Origin: Diphasiastrum complanatum
Lineage: Eukaryota > Streptophyta > Lycopodiopsida > Lycopodiales > Lycopodiaceae
Length of the DNA stretch: 64,000 bases
Assembly: GCA_029204225.1 (NCBI GenBank)
Contig: CM055111.1
Location: forward strand, 45,933,255 to 45,997,254
Reading direction: 5' to 3'
The notes beneath the pieces were generated by a model. The model was not told the origin of the DNA and did no database searches. It saw only the letters and a list, made by a program, of their open reading frames with translations. Positions 30,709 through 43,737 of this stretch are shown here, one piece after another. The position numbers and the translations under genes were made by a program. Positions within the stretch are counted from its first letter, which is position 1; each line of letters opens with the position of its first letter.

Positions 30709-32869
30709 TTTGACACCAGCAGATAATAGCAAAGCTTGCGAGCCTGAAGAATCAGGATGGACTCACCGAATACTGGCATTGAGTACCTTATTAGTGACGT
30801 TCAGGAGAGTGGGCGCCATTCTAGTGCTCATGCCACCATTATCCTGTTTGAACCAACGGGGTTGGCTTAGTTGGTTAGCTTGACATCCAAAGTTTCTTTG
30901 GTATTAGGTTCGAGCCTCCCCTTGGAAACCAAGAAGCATTATCCTGTTTGATTTTGTTTGTTGCAAGTTTTTAAGCCTCGACGTTGAGCTTTTCCTCAAA
31001 TTTATATTATTTCTCTCCCTTCCGCTTTGTCAAACATTCAAGATCAGCTCTATGCACATCAGTTGAATGAATACTAAAATTTAGTGTACCCCTCAAGAAA
31101 GTGGAATACGTACAAAAAATCTTCAGATTGAAAAGTTCAAGATTACAGCCAGCGGCTACAGTGGACTAGACGTTCAAACTAAGAACAGCTCAAGGTTTTC
31201 AGAAACCACGACAGCAAATAGATCGGGAAACAAAGAAAAGAATGCATGTAAACCAATCATATATCTCAGTACTTGGTGATAGTGTTTCTCGAGTGTCGCG
31301 ATTGGCATTATGCTTATCGTTGATTCTTTATCTGAATAATTTTAATACTCGCTCTTCAGAACTGATGGGATGTAGATATTATGTGGACATAACTACATTT
31401 CTTATTTGGTTATTTGGTTACTTGGTTATCCTATCAACCAACGGTGTAGAATTTTCAATGGTATTCACGTCATGTTGGTGTCTTGGAAGTCTCACTTTCA
31501 ATTCCAAATATGTAGACATCTAAATTTCATAGCAAGTTTACAAAACCATTCTTAATTGCATTAAATCCAAACGCAAGTAGACGGATATACCAATCATTAG
31601 CTAATGACATGTTATCCAATGAAATATCACAAAACTCCAAAGTCTTGTATTCCATCAAGGCATCATAGCTATCACATGAAGTTGCTTCATCAACAAATGA
31701 TGATTTAGCCACACAAGCTTCCAACTTCATTTTGTTAGCACATCTACATAAGATGTTAAACATTGTAGCTCTTGGAAATAATCGCATATTTGAGATTGAT
31801 GCAAACTACTATGCAGGCACGCCGTTCTCTAGATTTTTCTTTTCCATTCATATGCAAGCACGCCGTTCTTTGGATTTTTATTTTCCATTCATATGTACTA
31901 ATGGTTTGGATGATGATCTAAATGTGATGTTATAATAGTATTATTGAGATCTGCACCTAGACATTTAAGATTTTTGAATAATTGGCAATTAACTTGAGTA
32001 ATTGGTTACTCCTGGATGAAGTTAATTGGTGAAACTATCAATGTGATGAGGATTCACCATTAACTAACTATTTTGAATTATATTGCTTGTAAAATGCATG
32101 ATTTGTGAATCATCATGGTTCATCAATTAAAACTATGTGCATTGGATATACAGTTTTCTTGGTATAGAGTATTCCTTAATGAAGGAAGAGACTCAGTTCA
32201 TTAATGATTGGATCCCAGAGAGCTCACTTGGATAGCAAATCATAATGAAATCTTGAATATGCCTGTGGGTTGGCCTTATGATAAAGGCCTAAGATTATAG
32301 TCCATAGTTGTCCGTTCCGCGTTCTTGAACGAGCCTTGAAAAAAAAAAGTAGTACTTTATTTTTATTATCATATTGAGGCCAAAAATGTATTGTCTATCC
32401 ATACAAATGTGCGTTGGACATATATATGCTTTGCTCTACGTATCAAGAAAAAACAATGGCATTTGGGATACTGCATTGGGAGATCTAAGCAAACTGTAAT
32501 CAGCATCTTTGAAACCCCTAAAATTTGGGTCTCATCAAAATAATTTTCTTAACAATGATCAAACTATAAAAATGTTATTGTTTGAATGTATCCAAATTAC
32601 ATATGCATCGATTGTAAAGTCAACAACAACCGAAGAGTTGGGTTGAAGACTGGTGCAAACATATGCTTCTAACAAACCAGCAATAGCTGATCAACATAGT
32701 GCTCATTGTTTCAGATTTCAAATCAATGTTGTTGGACCCATGAGGCTAAAAGTACATCCTCCATCCGTAGTACTCAGACAAATTGGATCATCCTTTTTCT
32801 TAGTACGTACTGTCTTTTAAGTGATTTTTTGGGCATTTTGAAATAATCTGTCCTCAAGTATGATAGAAC
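30709..32869. other. No gene seen; one 43-bp tandem duplication
   Basis: Only short ORFs without family resemblance, such as an 86-codon minus-strand frame at 31,787-31,527. Two units with GCACGCCGTTCT and TTTTCCATTCATATG stand head to tail at about 31,813-31,897. Confidence 0.4.
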
Positions 32870-33235
32870 ACGCATGCCGGATTTTCTCTACCCTTAACCC
32901 TCTTCCGGAAGTCCTCATTTCCACATAAGTCGATTTGATTGTTCAGTCAGTCGTCCTACTTTGCACAAATTTTCAATTTTAGGACATTTTGAAATTTTTT
33001 TGACACGTTCTGGACCACTATGCTCCAGAATGTACTGTCCAGAATGCACAACACATTCTGACCCATTTTGGTCATGCTCCAAAAACAAAGTGATCCTAAA
33101 TCTACACTCAAGTGGGAGGAGCACGCAGGTCGGATTTTCTCTGCCCTTAACCCTCTTCCAGAGGTCCTCATTTCCACACAAGTCGATTTGATTGTCCAGT
33201 GGTCCTACTTTGCGCAAATTTCCAATTTTATCTTT
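32870..33235 (+). repeat. Direct repeat pair, unit about 120 bp, 240 bp apart
   Basis: 32,875-32,990 and 33,118-33,230 share CGGATTTTCTCT, CCCTTAACCCTCTTCC, GTCCTCATTTCCACA and AAGTCGATTTGATTG in the same order. Origin unknown. Confidence 0.7.
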
Positions 33236-33384
33236 CAAGTATGTATATTTAGTGATTTGTTAGTATGATGGTATGATTTGTTATGGTATGATGGAAACCC
33301 TAATTTCCAGCTATTACCTTCCACAAGTTTATGACTTTGATGGGCTTCAAAGAAGCACCACCTGCTTTCTGTTGAATAACACTT

Positions 33385-33494
33385 TAAAAAGGGTGAGTTG
33401 ATTGTGGTTGTAAAAGGAGTAACAAAGGGATGAAACGCCTTTAGTAAAAAGGGTGAGTTGATTGTGGTTGTAAAAGGAGTAACAAAGGGATGAT
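33385..33494 (+). repeat. Tandem duplication, unit 63 bp
   Basis: AAAAAGGGTGAGTTGATTGT to AACAAAGGGATGA is present twice in tandem with no visible difference in the shared 48 bp. Confidence 0.85.
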
Positions 33495-33994
33495 AAATAA
33501 TTAAGCCTCCCGACAGTTACGTAGTTCAAGTGCCCTTGATTTCAAGCCCTTCAGACAATGCCTTGCTAATTTTGAAGACATCGTAAATGATAAATTTTCA
33601 GTAAAGAAAAAGTCTTAGCAGCAAAACTAACCACCACAAAGCATAGTTCATGCTGAAACGAGGTATGCATCAAAGGTGAAAACATCAGTTATGTATATCC
33701 ACTCTTTTGCAAGGGATATCTACAAGTAATTGCATCCTATTAGCTAGTTGCTTAGCTCTGTATCTGCGGGTTTAAGTATTTTGACCCAGTCTTATGGAGT
33801 TGATGTAGTTCACAGGACTGTGTGCAACTACTCCAGGAAAAAAGATTTCCGCCATTCTGAACACAGTTGAAGTCATGGACTCTTGATAGCTCTCTCCATG
33901 AAGGTATTTGTGAATCAACACTATGCTAGACTACCCACACATGCACAGATATACGCACTCTCACTAATACACACATATATACACACATGCACTC

Positions 33995-34189
33995 ACGTAC
34001 ATACACACATACATCGGCCACCCCTCAACGACCATCGACTTCCTCCTAAACCATTGGCCACCATCCAAACCATCGGCCACCTGTGAACGACCACCATCAA
34101 CTTTCCTCCTAAACCATCGGCCACCATCCAAATCATCGGCCGTCACCTGAATCGTCCGTCATCGCCCGTCAACGACAGGCACACGTAAC

Positions 34190-34252
<63 letters not shown>

Positions 34253-34320
34253 CTAGTTGCTTTTGCTCGTTGTTGACGGGCAATGGCGGACGTGCGGCGT
34301 CAATGGTGGACACGCGCTCG
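33995..34320. repeat. MITE-like repeat with tandem CATCGGCCACCATCC units and a TA core
   Basis: Two tandem units of about 66 bp (TTCCTCCTAAACCAT, GGCCACCATCCAAA) are followed by inverted arms around a (TG)n(TA)n core (AACTAGTGTGTGTG / TATACACATACTAGTT). Past the core is GTTGTTGACGGGCAATGGC, which also occurs at 38,752-38,770 beside a similar hairpin, in a similar order. The two loci look like copies of one small element. Confidence 0.55.
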
Positions 34321-34329
34321 CGTGCGTGC

Positions 34330-34480
34330 ATGCGTGGATGTGTGTGTGTGTGTGCCCTAATGGCTTTGTGTGTGTGTGTGCATGTCCTGTGTATGTGTGT
34401 GTGTTTGTGCCATGTGTGTGTTTATGGAGGGTGTGTGTGTGTGTATGCATGTGTTTATGCAGTGTGTGTGTGGATTTAGG

Positions 34481-34514
<34 letters not shown>

Positions 34515-34716
34515 TGTGGATTAGGATTAGGCTTTAGGCTTTAGGCTTAGGCTGGGGGTGTGTGGGTGTGTGTGTGTGTTTACAAAGTGTGTGTATGTGT
34601 GTGTGCTGTGCGTGTGTATGGAAATGTGTGTGTGGGTCTGCATGTGTTTGTGGGTGGGTGCTTTGTGTTGTGTTTTGTGTGTGTGTTTGTGTGTATGTGT
34701 ATTTGTGTGCATGTGC

Positions 34717-34758
<42 letters not shown>

Positions 34759-34760
34759 AG
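34330..34760 (+). repeat. Degenerate (TG)n tract with telomere-like patch
   Basis: About 430 bp dominated by TGTGTG. It encloses GATTAGGATTAGGCTTTAGG at 34,519-34,538, and TTAGGGTAAGGGTTAG follows just after the tract at 34,757-34,772. Both are close to plant telomere units (TTTAGGG). Long ORFs here are artefacts of the repeat. Confidence 0.8.
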
Positions 34761-35306
34761 GGTAAGGGTTAGAGTGCGTCTTTATGGATGTGTGTGCGTG
34801 TCTTTACGGTCTGAAAAACGGACTTTGTTCGGCGACATTGGACCGAGGCAAAGGTCGAAGGCCAAAAGGAAAATTGGATGGCCCGCATGTTTGCCTACCC
34901 TACCATTCTCCCTTCCCACTCTTAGGCTGATACAACAATACAACAATTCTTTTCCTTCATAAGAAGAGCATTTATAAGTAAAGCATTCATAAGCAAAACA
35001 TTCTACTCAAAATGGTCAACTACCTTTATGGCAAAACTTATCAAGTGCCCAAAACCTCTGTGCATCCTCTCTGGAAGGTTGTGCAACATGTTACTTTCAT
35101 GATTGCAGCAGGCTAGAACATACATATGCTCTTCTCTGCCTTCTAGACACCCTGCTTCTACTTACCTTCAAGATGCTCATGCACTCTATGCTAATAGATG
35201 GGCCTCTCTCCAAGTCGCCGAGTTGTATGCTGGTGATATTGCTAATTATTAAGCCATTCATACATAGAAAGGTGGTGCTTTAGTGGTGTGCACCCATTGA
35301 AGGCAC

Positions 35307-35308
<2 letters not shown>

Positions 35309-35367
<59 letters not shown>
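35309..35367 (+). repeat. (GA)n microsatellite
   Basis: About 59 bp of GA repeat. Confidence 0.95.
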
Positions 35368-35369
<2 letters not shown>

Positions 35370-37085
35370 AGGGGGAGAGGAGCTTAGGAGTACTGCACTA
35401 AGTTTACATGATCACGCTATGAATCTATTATTGGAATAATGTTATAGGGCTCAACCCTTTTCTCAAAGCATGTAATCTAGAAAGATGTTGGAGGTCAACT
35501 CACCTCACTCTATAGTAGCGAATCACCCAAGCCTGAGAAAGACTACTATGTAGTAAAGAATCATCCTAGCTTGAGAAACAACTATTATCCACATGGTGGG
35601 GGCTGGTGACCAACGGACCAAACGATTGCGCTTCCTGCCGGTCTGCATCCAAGCTAGTTGCGCTCTGTGTGGCCTTAGCTTTTCGTTTTATAAATCATCT
35701 AAGGCAGGTAGTGCATGGCTAAAAAATCAAGTTTGATTAATGAGGGCACTGCTGCAACTTAGCATAGCCTGCTCAAAAATCTCCTTTCGAACTGAGGCAA
35801 AGATTCGGACTACTCGAAACCTATTCATGGTGGTGTATGAATCCGCATCATGCAAGAGATGGATCTTGGAGAGAAATGGAGAGACCGTGAGAGAAGGGGA
35901 GTAATGTATATGCATTTGAATTAGGACGTGGGGCCGGGGGAGTAGCTTTAGGGGGTTTGTCCTTAAAGTTCAGGGTGCTAGGGCTGTGTCTTGGGATCTC
36001 TAGGAGATACGCTTTAACTTTGGAGTCATGACCTCTTAGGGGGTATTGCTTCTAGAATGTAGGGCAGGACCTTCGTACATGGCTGGTGTTAATTGATATT
36101 TCCTTAAAAGTCTAGGGCCAATAAAGTGTGGGTATGTGCTCTTAAACTCATATACTCCTCAATGGTAAGGTTATGTCCTTAGAAAATTGTAGGATATGCT
36201 CGACAGAGACTGGTGCTCGACAAAATTTGTAGTGTCATACATGGAGGACTTGAAAAAATCTTCAATATTCATCAAAACTAATCTTCAAAGGTAGAATTTG
36301 CATCTCACTGAAATAAACACTCATTCTATCCAGAATTTCCATCCCTGAGTGAAAGCATCAACAATTCTGTCCAAAATTTTTGTATGAGAAGCAATTTTTG
36401 AGATAGAAAAAGATCATACATGGTTGATTGACAATCGATAAGAATTGCGATCCAACCTAGCGAATGCATTTGTGTTTTTGTCGGGCTTGGATGTAAGGTA
36501 AAAATCCAGGGCTGAAGAATAGTGGGCTGTCACAAATCAATTTGTTACTTTTCTCCACGGGCCAACCAACCATCAATGGTGCTTATGCTACTGTGCCACA
36601 ACATGCATGATCAATCGTAGTTTTCTTTCACTATCAGTAGTGTTGCATTTCAAGCGATTCCTCAGATAAGGGGCTGAAATCAATGGCTGATCCAAGTCGA
36701 CATGTTAAGCAGCATCAAACTCCATATCTTAGGCTGCTAACCTAAGACTGAGATAGGCTGTATGCAGCATTCCAAGATAAAACATCTATCCACAAACGAT
36801 CATGCACAAATGACAGCCTCACGGATTCAGGAATTTAAAATGAGATTGGCTTTAAGCGCTCCTACAATGTTCTCACAAATACCTGGCTTGATATAGAGGG
36901 GTGCGCATGAGAGCATGGGGAAAGTGGGTTTCGGAGATTCGTGAGCGTAACACCCAGACACGCATCTAGCTTGGAAGCTTTGCCACACCAAAAATGGATA
37001 CACGGGCGTATGATGGCGTTGTTTTGTGTTTGAGAGGCTCGTCAGCTGCCATTAACTTCAAAGATTCGGTTTCTCATATGCTTAC
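35368..37085. other. No gene seen
   Basis: Non-coding apart from short unsupported frames. No repeat partner was noticed in this window. Confidence 0.4.
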
Positions 37086-37270
37086 CAGCTCCAATGGCGT
37101 ACACATTTTTTAGCCCACAAGATCACTATTGTCCCAAACCACAAAATGATGCTGCCAAAGAAACTGCGCCACTGGCTTTCGCCATTTCTCGAGCATTCCC
37201 ATACTCTTTGTTGTACACTTCTGCAGCAATGTTGGGGCCACAAAGATAGAGTACATTCTCCGTTGGTAGA
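37086..37270 (-). pseudogene. Exon of NAD-dependent glycerol-3-phosphate dehydrogenase, broken
   Basis: The minus strand reads [20 protein letters not shown] then KEYGNA. After a frame change it reads [20 protein letters not shown] and NSDLVG, and after a small deletion [10 protein letters not shown] followed by GTAAGC. This is the conserved substrate-binding part of plant cytosolic G3P dehydrogenase, which makes glycerol-3-phosphate from dihydroxyacetone phosphate with NADH. An acceptor (TTGTTTCAG) precedes and a donor follows, so it is one exon with its splice sites. The frameshift and deletion make it non-functional. No neighbouring exon was found. Confidence 0.8.
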
Positions 37271-37653
37271 TTTGCTGAAACAACATATCATCTTATAAGC
37301 TTCCTCTAGAAATAACTAAACAATCTGATATGGTTTGTCATTTTTTCTCTCCTTTTATTTCTAATCCGGAGCTCTTCATTCAGGAAATTCATAAAGCTAA
37401 ATGGATCTAAACCAACTTAGCATCGTTTGTCCTTGTATATGTGATCCATGATATTCATGTTTTACCTTGGAATTTGTATATCTTGTAAGTCTTCATTCCT
37501 GGTTATTTGAATCGTTAGAACTCCTCGTTTTTTTGTTGGCTTGCTTTCTAATGTGGGGCTCTTCATCCAGGAAAATCATAAATCGGAGAAGGGTCTTTAT
37601 CAATTTAGCACTGAAATCGAGGTATTAACCTTATAGCCCAAGGAGCCCAACCT

Positions 37654-37655
<2 letters not shown>

Positions 37656-37740
<85 letters not shown>

Positions 37741-37745
37741 TGTGT

Positions 37746-37782
<37 letters not shown>
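37656..37782 (+). repeat. Compound (GT)n(GA)n microsatellite
   Basis: GT repeat to about 37,740 then GA repeat to 37,782, ending at the ATG of the dioxygenase fragment, where it would be in the 5' UTR. Confidence 0.95.
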
Positions 37783-38240
<458 letters not shown>

Positions 38241-38344
38241 GAAATTTGAAATGTGTGTGTATATGAATTGACAAAAGTAGGCTCTAGGCTAGGCGTGACA
38301 TAGGGTTGTACACTTAGTTAACACCAACATTACACTCTCTCTAA

Positions 38345-38770
<426 letters not shown>

Positions 38771-38979
38771 CTGCCGATCTAGGTGACGGCCGGTGATTTG
38801 GAATTTGAGTATCTCGTTGACGGGCGATGATTTGGAAATTCAGTATGTCGTCGTTGACGGGTGGAAGATGTATGTGTGTACGTGGCCGATGTGTGCCAGC
38901 CGACGTATCGCAATGTCCGGGAGGGGGAGGCATTTTTTGGGAGGGGGAGGGGGAGTGTCGCATTTTTCTAGAAGAGGAG

Positions 38980-39135
38980 GGCCAATGTCGCAAAAATTTC
39001 GCGAAATTTCCCTGAAGTTTTTGCAAAAATTTAGCGAAAATCACTGAAGCTTTCGCAAAAATATCTCGAAAATTTCCCTGAAGGCTTTGCGCCTTGAAAT
39101 GTGAAAAGGCCTCGAAAATCTCGCGAAAATTTTGA
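38980..39135 (+). repeat. Tandem CGCGAAAATTTCCCTGAAG-type units before a capsid-like ORF
   Basis: Four degenerate units of about 35-40 bp built from GCAAAAATTT, GCGAAA and CCCTGAAG. They lie just upstream of the ORF at 39,183, where a promoter or leader would be. Confidence 0.6.
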
Positions 39136-39182
39136 AAAAATCGGAGAATCCTTGCAAAGCTCTTTAATATTTTCCATTGAAT

Positions 39183-40548
39183 ATGATGGCCACCTCTGAA
39201 TCTGGTGAATCTCACCCACCAAAACGTTCTAGAGCAGATAAACAGCCTGAAGAATTGTCTGCTTTATTCCAAACCTCTCCCGCATCTGTGTCAAAAATTG
39301 GCGACATGATCATTTATAATATCGATCAATCTTCTCCTAAAGAAGTAATTCAAACGTTACAATACATGTCTGCTTGGCTTCTCCATACAATTAATCTCAA
39401 GAATATTTCCGAAACCCAAGCTGTGACAATAGCTGCTACTAGCTTAGGAAATCTTAAATTCTCTTGGGAACATTTAGATCCAACCTTAAAACAAACCCGG
39501 ATCTTTCAAGACCAAATCTTGTCCAGTCGTTATATCAAAGCACTGTATGCAGAATTTGTTGGCAACAAGACTGATGAAGCAATTGCAACTAAAGAAGCAT
39601 TTAACCGCATTCAGTTATGTGATATTAATTGTATTTCTGAATTTGTTCAACATTGTAAACATCTCATATATTGTTTTCAAGGCCATCATGAACATCCGAT
39701 CAAACTTGCGTTTATTCATAAACTTCCTCCTCCTCTTTCTAGGTTGGTTTTACAGAAAATTGCTAACAAGAATATAGAACTTGCAACAGCTTCATTAGGA
39801 TTCATTCAACAAACCATAAGTCAATGTATCACTAATCTATGTACTCTGAAATCTACTAGCAAGTCTATTTCTCGTAGTAAACCTTCTGTTTCATTTTGTA
39901 AATCTAATTTTGCTACTAAAGATTTTGGTTGTTCTCGTTCTTCTCGTTTTGCTTGTAAATGTCCATCTAAATCCAAGTTTTTGGCTGCTCATAAGAAAAC
40001 TTCATTCCGTAATCAATTCTATCCTCGACGTCATTTTCTTAAAAAAATGATCTACCACTAATCCAAATAATTGCTTTATTTGTCAGAAACCTGGTCATTG
40101 GACCAAGAATTGTCTTGATAAACATAAGAAATGCCAATTCAATAACATCCAGCTCGAAGAACAGTTTGAATATGAAATTACAAGTTCTTCCACTTCTGAT
40201 GCTATTTCTTTTGATTGGCAATCTGATATGTCTGAGATGTCTGACTCTGAATCTGATTCAAATCTACTTCCAATAAATGTGATTGGTTCTATTGGATCTG
40301 CAATCAATCTTCTATGTTCTTCTACTTCATGTTATCAATTAAATATGCTTCAACGAGGTGGTAGATCTCATCGCCCTGGCAAGGAACCTATCAAGGACGA
40401 ATCAGATGCTGACGACATCAACAATAACAATCATAATGATTCTACTGATGATGATACTTTTGATGATGCATTTATCAAACGTAATATTTTCTCTTTTGCA
40501 CACTTTCAGACACGGTTTCATCCTCGAATGAAGAAACCGTATTTTTAG
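39183..40548 (+). pseudogene. Capsid/gag-like protein with zinc knuckle (retroelement or endogenous pararetrovirus)
   Basis: About 290 codons open from ATG 39,183 (MMATSESGESHPPKRSRADK). A helical middle contains FIHKLPPPLSRLVLQKIA, and a basic Ser/Lys-rich tail follows. After a frame change near 40,045-40,060 the sequence has a CCHC knuckle CFICQKPGHWTKNC and KHKKC (40,072-40,130), then Asp/Ser-rich sequence ending at 40,548. It differs clearly from the copia gags in this window. A capsid of a Ty3-type element or of an endogenous caulimovirid are both possible. Protease and RT are not attached; the sequence meets a minus-strand copia at about 40,555. Confidence 0.6.
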
Positions 40549-40560
40549 ATGATCAACAAG

Positions 40561-41400
40561 CTATCTCAAAAGCAATCTGCAGTACAACCTTTTCTTGATT
40601 CTCATATTGCAGATATTCTTGTTGGATGAACTCCTACCAAAACTATCCATGAGAGCTCTTGGATCCATAGGTGTGTCTATGAGCTTGCAATCCTCCATGC
40701 CATATCTGCAAAGTACATTAGTCAAGTAGGATTCTTGGCTTATAGTTATCCTCCTGCCTGCGCGATGGACTAGGCCTAAATTAGTCATCTCAAACTCTGA
40801 TGAAAGCAGAGATTTGGTTTCCTGTAATAACTGATTTGAATTGCTGATAATTAAAGAATCATCAACGTATAATGCTATTATGACATAGCTTGACCCTTTA
40901 CGCTTGAGATATACATTGTAGTCTACAGAGCAAGAAGTAAAATTGTGCTGCAACAAGAAGTGATTAATTTTTTCATACCAGGCCCTGGGAGCTTGCTTAA
41001 GACCATATAAAGCCTTATGCAATTTACATACCAGATGCTCCTTGCCCTGGAGGACGTAATCTTCTGGTTGATAGATGAATATCTCTTCTTGTATATATCC
41101 ATGTAGGAATGCTGTTTGGATGTCCATATGGTGAATGTCCAGATCTTCTATAGCAACTATAACCAGTAAGGTACGAATAGATTGATGCTTTACCACTGGA
41201 CTAAAGATCTCAGTGTAGTCTATCCCATATACTTGTTCAAAGCCTTTAACCAGTCTAGATTTCCATTTGGATATGGATCCATCTGGCATAAGCTTCTACT
41301 TAAAGATCCACTTGGAGTCAATTGGTTCTACACCTGTAGGAGGATTGACAAGACTCCAGGCATTGTTCTTCATAAGAGACTGATACTCAGCATCCATGGA
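40561..41400 (-). pseudogene. copia reverse transcriptase (Y1)
   Basis: Minus strand: a stop interrupts WIFK at about 41,293; then LMPDGSISKWKSRLVKGFEQ, YGIDYTEIFSPVVKHQSIRT, DIHHMDIQTAFLHGYIQEEI (first Asp), LYGLKQAPRAWYEKINH, ALYVDDSLIISNSNQL (intact YVDD), FEMTNLG. The connection to RNase H is cut at 40,561. Confidence 0.95.
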
Positions 41401-41406
41401 AGCCTT

Positions 41407-42150
41407 TCAATTGTCTGCATTGGGCATTGACAGAGCTTCTACAATTGTGGCAGGTTCATCATGACTGATGAATGCCTGAGGGACAAAACGATCAGGTTGT
41501 TGTCGTTGTCTTGTAGATCTTTGAGTTGCAGGTGCTTGAGTGGATGATTCTCCTTGGTGAATGATTGGGATCATAGCATCTTGTGGCTGAACAATCGTGG
41601 GTCTGGGCCCATCGATGGTAAGTGGAGCTGTTGGGACAAACTCCTTTGTCTGAACAATCATAGGTCGTTGCCTAACGATGGATGGTGGAGCTGCTGTGGC
41701 ATACTCTTGCATCGGCTACTTCTGCTTGAAATCGTGATACTTGTCTTCAAGAAAGACCACATCACGGCTAACTGAGATCTGACCTGAATCAACATCATAG
41801 ATGTGATATGCTTTATGCGACGTTGAGTAGCCGATGAAGATGTTTTGTAGTAAACTGATGGTGCATGCCACATGACAACAGATAATCCTTCATCTCATTG
41901 GATAGGAACTCTCCCCCTAAATCAGACTGTAGGGCCTTGATATTTTGACCAGTCTGATTCTCAACATATTGCTTGAATCCTTTGAAGCAATTGAATGCTT
42001 TTGACTTGTTCTTAATGGACATAACTCTGGTAAATCGGGAGTAGTCATCAATAAATGTAATAAAATATAGAGCCTTACCCAAGGAAGGTACGCTCATAGG
42101 ACCACATAAGTCATTGTGTATCAGTGAAAAAATGGACTTGGCTCTTCTGG
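41407..42150 (-). pseudogene. copia integrase and linker (Y1)
   Basis: Integrase: ALYFITFIDDYSRFTRVMSI and LQSDLGGEFLSNEMKDYLLS carry the first two acidic positions. The frame then breaks near 41,830. The C-terminal block (GYSTS, VVFLEDKYHDFKQK in shifted frame) is at 41,700-41,830. A Pro/Gln-rich linker (41,712-41,407) leads to RT. Confidence 0.85.
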
Positions 42151-42151
42151 C

Positions 42152-42660
42152 CTATTTTCTTGGAAATCTAGTTCTAGGTTGTTTGCCTAGTAAGCAACTT
42201 TCACAGGCAGATTGATTAGTTGTAGTAATAGCATTTATATTCATGTCCTTGACCTTTTTGTTATGATGCATATACAAGATTGAACGCATGTTTAGATGTA
42301 CTAATCTCTGATGCCATAAATTAGCATCTGAACAACTCACAGAAAGTGCAACATAAATAGTTGTGAGTGTAGAGAAGAGGTCCTTGCATGGCGTCATGTG
42401 CTGAGAGGCACCTGAATCAAGATACCATTGATGGGCATCTTTGTTGGGTTGATCTTGTACCATCAGCGCTCTCTCATCTTCTTGCGAATCTCTGACTGTG
42501 TTAGAGTTGTCTTGTTGCTGCTGCTGCATCTTCTTCCTAGTTTCATTATGCTTGAGGACGCGATAGTCCTTGATATCATGGTTGGCTTTTTTGTAGTACC
42601 TGCAAAATAGCTTGGTCTTGGACGATGATATGTTGTGTTGTTGCTGTTGTAGTTGCGAAG
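42152..42660 (-). pseudogene. copia zinc knuckle, protease and pre-integrase (Y1)
   Basis: The knuckle region reads CRYYKKANHDIKDYRVLK: two of the Cys ligands are Tyr, each a G-to-A change. Protease QWYLDSGASQHMTPCKDLF follows, then an internal deletion that joins protease to pre-integrase ANLWHQRLVHLNMRSILYM and CESCLLGKQPRTRFPRK. Confidence 0.85.
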
Positions 42661-42667
42661 CTACTGG

Positions 42668-42877
42668 CTATTCTGCCTTTGTCTTCTTGTCCTTGAAGTC
42701 TTTTTTCTTCTTGGATGGCTGCTTGGTTGAGTAGATTGCCATGGATCTCGTTGACATGGACAAGCTTTTCCTCCTTACTTCTTCCTGCAACAGACTTGCT
42801 ATCAATTTTTGTAGAGACAGCGCAAGAGTGTTGTTAAGAAGCAACACTAAATTGTCATAGGAGGATGGAAGCCTAAC
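42668..42877 (-). pseudogene. copia gag middle part (Y1)
   Basis: VRLPSSYDNLVLLLNNTL, the capsid block of copia gag (usually L-P-x-S-Y-D-x-L), then Lys-rich sequence. Its N-terminal half lies on the other side of the solo LTR, at 43,738 and beyond. Confidence 0.85.
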
Positions 42878-42882
42878 AAGAA

Positions 42883-43732
42883 TGTGAAAAATGCAAAAAT
42901 AAGCTTGGTAGAGGCCAAAAATCTTGTATATAGATAAACACACATGTGTGGAGCCTGTTTCCACGTGTGAAACTAGTGTACTTGTCATGTACCATAATCA
43001 TATAGGATGTACATATGATTTAATTCAAGTTCTAGTGGCTAAAAAGGCCAAAAACTAGTTTTCTAGACATATGACACATGGCATCAATCTGTTGATTGCA
43101 TGAGACACATCCTTTGGTTAGGTGTCATATCCCATGTGTGGAGGACAGCTCACACATGTGGAATAAGCTGAAGTAGGCAAATTTTGAGTTCTAGAAGATT
43201 TCCAAGTAGATCTCCATATAGAAGGAAAATAGACCAAAAATGCTCAAAATAGAAGGTTTTGTCCAAGTGTCAGTTTTGCATGATGAATCATCATATGAAA
43301 AAGCACCTTCACACATGTGGAATCAGAGTGATGATCAATACCACGAGCTCCCACTTATTGTATATATAGAGCCACATTTGGCCATAATCATTGTGAGACA
43401 CCAATCTTGGTTTTGGAAGCAATTTTGAGTGATTCTCTCCATTTGTCTACATTTGTTTTGATTGTTTTGAGGTCCTATCAATGTGTACTTGATTTTCAGG
43501 TTGGAATCCGTACTCAAAAAATGTTTTACACGTGTGAAACATTGTCTGAGTACGGAATCCAAAGTACACTTACCTTCAATTAATAATTGTTTCTTGTTAG
43601 GATTTTGTGTCTAGAATTGATCTAGATTGATCTTAATCTGAAGTAGATTGATAGATCAAGTAATCTGACAACCAATCCCTCTTGAGGATCAGATTAGGAT
43701 CCACTCTTGGTCCTTTTTGTACTTTTTGCACA
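42883..43732 (+). repeat. Solo copia LTR (850 bp) with 5-bp target duplication
   Basis: Starts TGTGAAAAATGC and ends CTTTTTGCACA; the 5-bp target duplication AAGAA is at 42,878-42,882 and 43,733-43,737. It matches the LTR at 9,803-10,635 (opposite orientation). A TATATATA box lies at 43,361. It interrupts gag of Y1; the gag frame would continue if the LTR and one AAGAA were absent, so insertion came after Y1. Confidence 0.95.
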
Positions 43733-43737
43733 AAGAA

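Noticed and set aside
34192-34765. Long ORFs rich in Cys and Val or His and Thr
   Set aside because: They are translations of TG, CA and TA microsatellites in several frames.
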